Positions 62,664 through 64,000 of a DNA stretch of 64,000 nucleotides are shown in pieces. The first letter of the stretch is position 1; each line of letters begins with the position of its first letter. The DNA is from Lacrimispora saccharolytica (GTDB lineage: Bacteria; Bacillota; Clostridia; Lachnospirales; Lachnospiraceae), in assembly GCA_021531795.1 (NCBI GenBank), contig JADYUL010000010.1:1-64000 (forward strand), written 5' to 3'. The notes under the pieces were generated by a model. The model worked only from the letters and a program-made list of their open reading frames with translations, searched no databases and was not told where the DNA came from. A program made the translations under genes and the position numbers.

Positions 62664-63297
62664 CAGTATTACCTGATTCCTCCCCCACGCCCTCTAATTT
62701 GGCGAATATTTTCTTCCATCCCAGGCTACACAGATATATCGGTCCCGACACTCCAAGCAATACATAAATGGGAACGATATACATGAAGACAGAAGAAAAA
62801 ACGAATGCTATCGGTGCAATTGTTATTGCAATAAATACAATCGTATACGGCAGATTGGCCAGTGCCAAAAGAAATGCATTCTTAATGGTAATCTTTACCG
62901 GATTCTCAAAATGTGACTGCAGTGGATATACATATACCATGAACGCTGCAAGTACAATACCCGTCAAGAGTATGAAAACTCTGATTCCCGCTGAAATATC
63001 CACAATACTGCCCCCTGTCAGTATCAGGAAATCCGCACCGTATATCGATAAAAATATTACATTGATCAGCCATATTACCGTTGACTGTCTGAAATTCAAC
63101 CTAAAGGATTTGAAAAAGTCCTTCCAAATATATGATTCCTCATCCTTGGTAATCTTAACCGTACAATAATAGCAGGCTGTAACCGAAGCACCTATGGTAA
63201 ATAACGGGATTGAACAGATTATCGTTAAAAAATTAAGAATTACTAAGTCTGCCAATTTACCAAGTGCCCTCATCAAAGGATTATCCGGATTAAACAT
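62629..63297 (-). CDS. YesL family (DUF624) membrane protein
   Basis: A 222-residue protein with five to six predicted TM segments, starting FNPDNPLMRALGKLADLVILN, which is the DUF624 signature; the C-terminal 20 residues are acidic and overlap the start of the cyclase gene. YesL-type proteins accompany carbohydrate ABC transporters, but their role is unknown. Here the neighbour is a c-di-GMP cyclase. A GGAGGAG site precedes the ATG. Confidence 0.85.
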   Translation of the reverse strand: MFNPDNPLMRALGKLADLVILNFLTIICSIPLFTIGASVTACYYCTVKITKDEESYIWKDFFKSFRLNFRQSTVIWLINVIFLSIYGADFLILTGGSIVDISAGIRVFILLTGIVLAAFMVYVYPLQSHFENPVKITIKNAFLLALANLPYTIVFIAITIAPIAFVFSSVFMYIVPIYVLLGVSGPIYLCSLGWKKIFAKLEGVGEESGNTDEQEETKETED

Positions 63298-63349
63298 ATT
63301 TCTCCTCCATTACATAATAGAATAATTATAAATCAGACAATATAGCATT

Positions 63350-63817
63350 TCAATTACCAAATTCCCATTTCATTGGCGTGAATATCATACCGTCCTTCTT
63401 CTGCATGGGACCCTCGCTCACAAAGCCCACCTTATGATAGAATTCCGTGGCATAGGGTGAAGCATTTACCGTAATGAAGGATTCGCCTTCTCCCACCAGG
63501 TAATCCTTAAACCTGTACATCATAGCCCGTGCAATACCTCTTCTGTGGTACTTATCATCTACAAAGAGAAGCGACAAATGTGTACCGTTTCTAAGGCTTG
63601 CCACACCAACTATTCTGTCATCACACAGAGCCACGATCAACTTGTAATGACCCTGAAGAAAGAGCTTATATAGCAGCTCATCGGAGATGAAGTTTAAGAA
63701 GGCCTCTGTTCCTTCTCTTCCGTATTCTTTACTTTCATATTTCAGGAAAACCGCATAGGCTAAGGCCATCGCATCATCCCATTCCTCGGCTCTTGCCGCC
63801 CTTATCTCAATACTCAT
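63350..63817 (-). CDS. GNAT family N-acetyltransferase
   Basis: A 155-residue acetyltransferase with the GNAT core: IRAARAEEWDDAMALA at the N-terminus, LLFVDDKYHRRGIARAMMYRF with the acetyl-CoA loop RRGIA, and ITVNASPYATEFYHKVGF near the C-terminus. The substrate is unknown. I start at the ATG at 63817 because GGTGGGG lies seven bases upstream; the TTG seven codons earlier would overlap that site. It is alone between two terminating units. Confidence 0.88.
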   Translation of the reverse strand: MSIEIRAARAEEWDDAMALAYAVFLKYESKEYGREGTEAFLNFISDELLYKLFLQGHYKLIVALCDDRIVGVASLRNGTHLSLLFVDDKYHRRGIARAMMYRFKDYLVGEGESFITVNASPYATEFYHKVGFVSEGPMQKKDGMIFTPMKWEFGN

Positions 63818-63836
63818 ATTTTCCCCACCTATAAAC

Positions 63837-63861
63837 AAAAAGCGTGGAGCCCACGCTTTTT
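63837..63861. terminator. terminator between the hydrolase tail and the GNAT gene
   Basis: AAAAAGCGTGG and CCACGCTTTTT pair (11 bp) around an AGC loop, giving T runs on both strands. For leftward transcription it ends the hydrolase gene just upstream of the GNAT start. Confidence 0.92.
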
Positions 63862-63867
63862 GCTAAT

Positions 63868-64000
63868 CTATTTATTGGTCTTAAGAACCGACTGAATAAA
63901 GTCAAGTACATCCTCCATAACCTCAGCCCTGTTGGTCTCCTCAATAAGGGCATGTCTTTTATCTGGATATTCCTTTGATTCCACAGTCTTAATTCCCAGC
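63868..64000 (-). CDS. C-terminal end of an alpha/beta hydrolase (partial)
   Basis: The minus strand codes for 43 residues before a TAG at 63868-63870, open to the right edge. The end reads YPDKRHALIEETNRAEV, then MEDVLDFIQSVLKTNK. The RHxLxEE-like segment with its histidine matches the catalytic-His region at the end of lysophospholipase/monoacylglycerol lipase-type alpha/beta hydrolases (serine aminopeptidase S33). Most of the gene, including the nucleophile Ser and the Asp, lies beyond the window. It ends in a terminator shared with the GNAT gene. Confidence 0.7.
   Translation of the reverse strand, partial: LGIKTVESKEYPDKRHALIEETNRAEVMEDVLDFIQSVLKTNK

Noticed and set aside
1-64000. Prophage, insertion sequence, CRISPR array or defence system
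   Set aside because: No transposase, integrase, terminase, Cas, restriction or toxin-antitoxin protein was found, and no regular spaced repeats were seen on reading.

Overview
The window reads as ordinary chromosome of a motile, Gram-positive, anaerobic Firmicute, most likely a Lachnospiraceae (Butyrivibrio/Roseburia-like). Evidence: strong GGAGG ribosome binding sites, frequent TTG starts, HprK/Crh-type carbon control, CdaA-YbbR-GlmM, WhiA-RapZ, an mbl-flhO-flhP flagellar group, a GH3 glucosidase with exchanged domain order, a radical-SAM activase of the NrdG2 type, and several DUF families (DUF5711, DUF4317, DUF6449, probably DUF6688) that I associate with Clostridia. There is no rRNA operon, tRNA, prophage, insertion sequence or CRISPR array that I can see. 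The genus is an inference; no marker gene allows a firm name.

Layout. 0-2.4 kb: a strong leftward promoter with an unidentified structured RNA at the edge, then a SulP anion transporter and a CvpA-like protein. 2.4-7.3 kb: a DUF5711 protein, galM and the replication/repair trio dnaX-ybaB-recR. 7.4-11.9 kb: pfkA, leuA, HPr, glmM. 11.9-18.8 kb: the c-di-AMP pair ybbR-cdaA, three poorly known genes, a YvyF-like zinc-ribbon protein, comFC and recD2. 18.9-21.9 kb: flagellar rod genes (flgJ-like, two flgG/flgF-type proteins) behind mbl. 22.1-29.0 kb: uvrB-uvrA under an SOS box, and hflK-hflC. 29.1-35.9 kb: a MATE transporter, then ftsE-ftsX, an M23 murein hydrolase and an S41 protease led by a CdaR/PucR-type regulator. 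36.3-43.5 kb: ppiB, a GNAT enzyme, fba, and a compact carbon-sensing and cell-wall block hprK-glcK-murB-rapZ-whiA-crh. 43.6-50.3 kb: uvrC, a DUF4317 protein, and a self-regulated gntR-ABC operon. 50.4-50.5 kb: a 130-bp palindromic element. 50.6-57.7 kb: an oxidoreductase, a membrane protein, an NrdG2-type activase, a GH3 glucosidase, the SRP RNA and tadA. 57.7-64.0 kb: an SPFH protein, a second CdaR-type regulator, a MalK/MsmX ATPase, a diguanylate cyclase with YesL, a GNAT enzyme and the tail of an alpha/beta hydrolase.

How the genes fit together. Much of the window is about sugar use and its control. MsmX/MalK would power carbohydrate import; GH3, GalM, GlcK, PfkA and Fba process the sugar; HprK, HPr and a Crh-like HPr lacking His15 report glycolytic state. 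A second theme is envelope growth: CdaA/YbbR/GlmM, MurB, FtsEX with its hydrolase, and Mbl. A third is DNA maintenance: UvrABC, RecR, DnaX, RecD2.

I found no clearly new multi-gene system. The best leads are the palindromic element at 50.4 kb, the Glu15 Crh-like protein, the phosphofructokinase with mixed ATP/PPi signatures, the unidentified RNA at the left edge, and the gene-less gap with two terminators at 36.1 kb.
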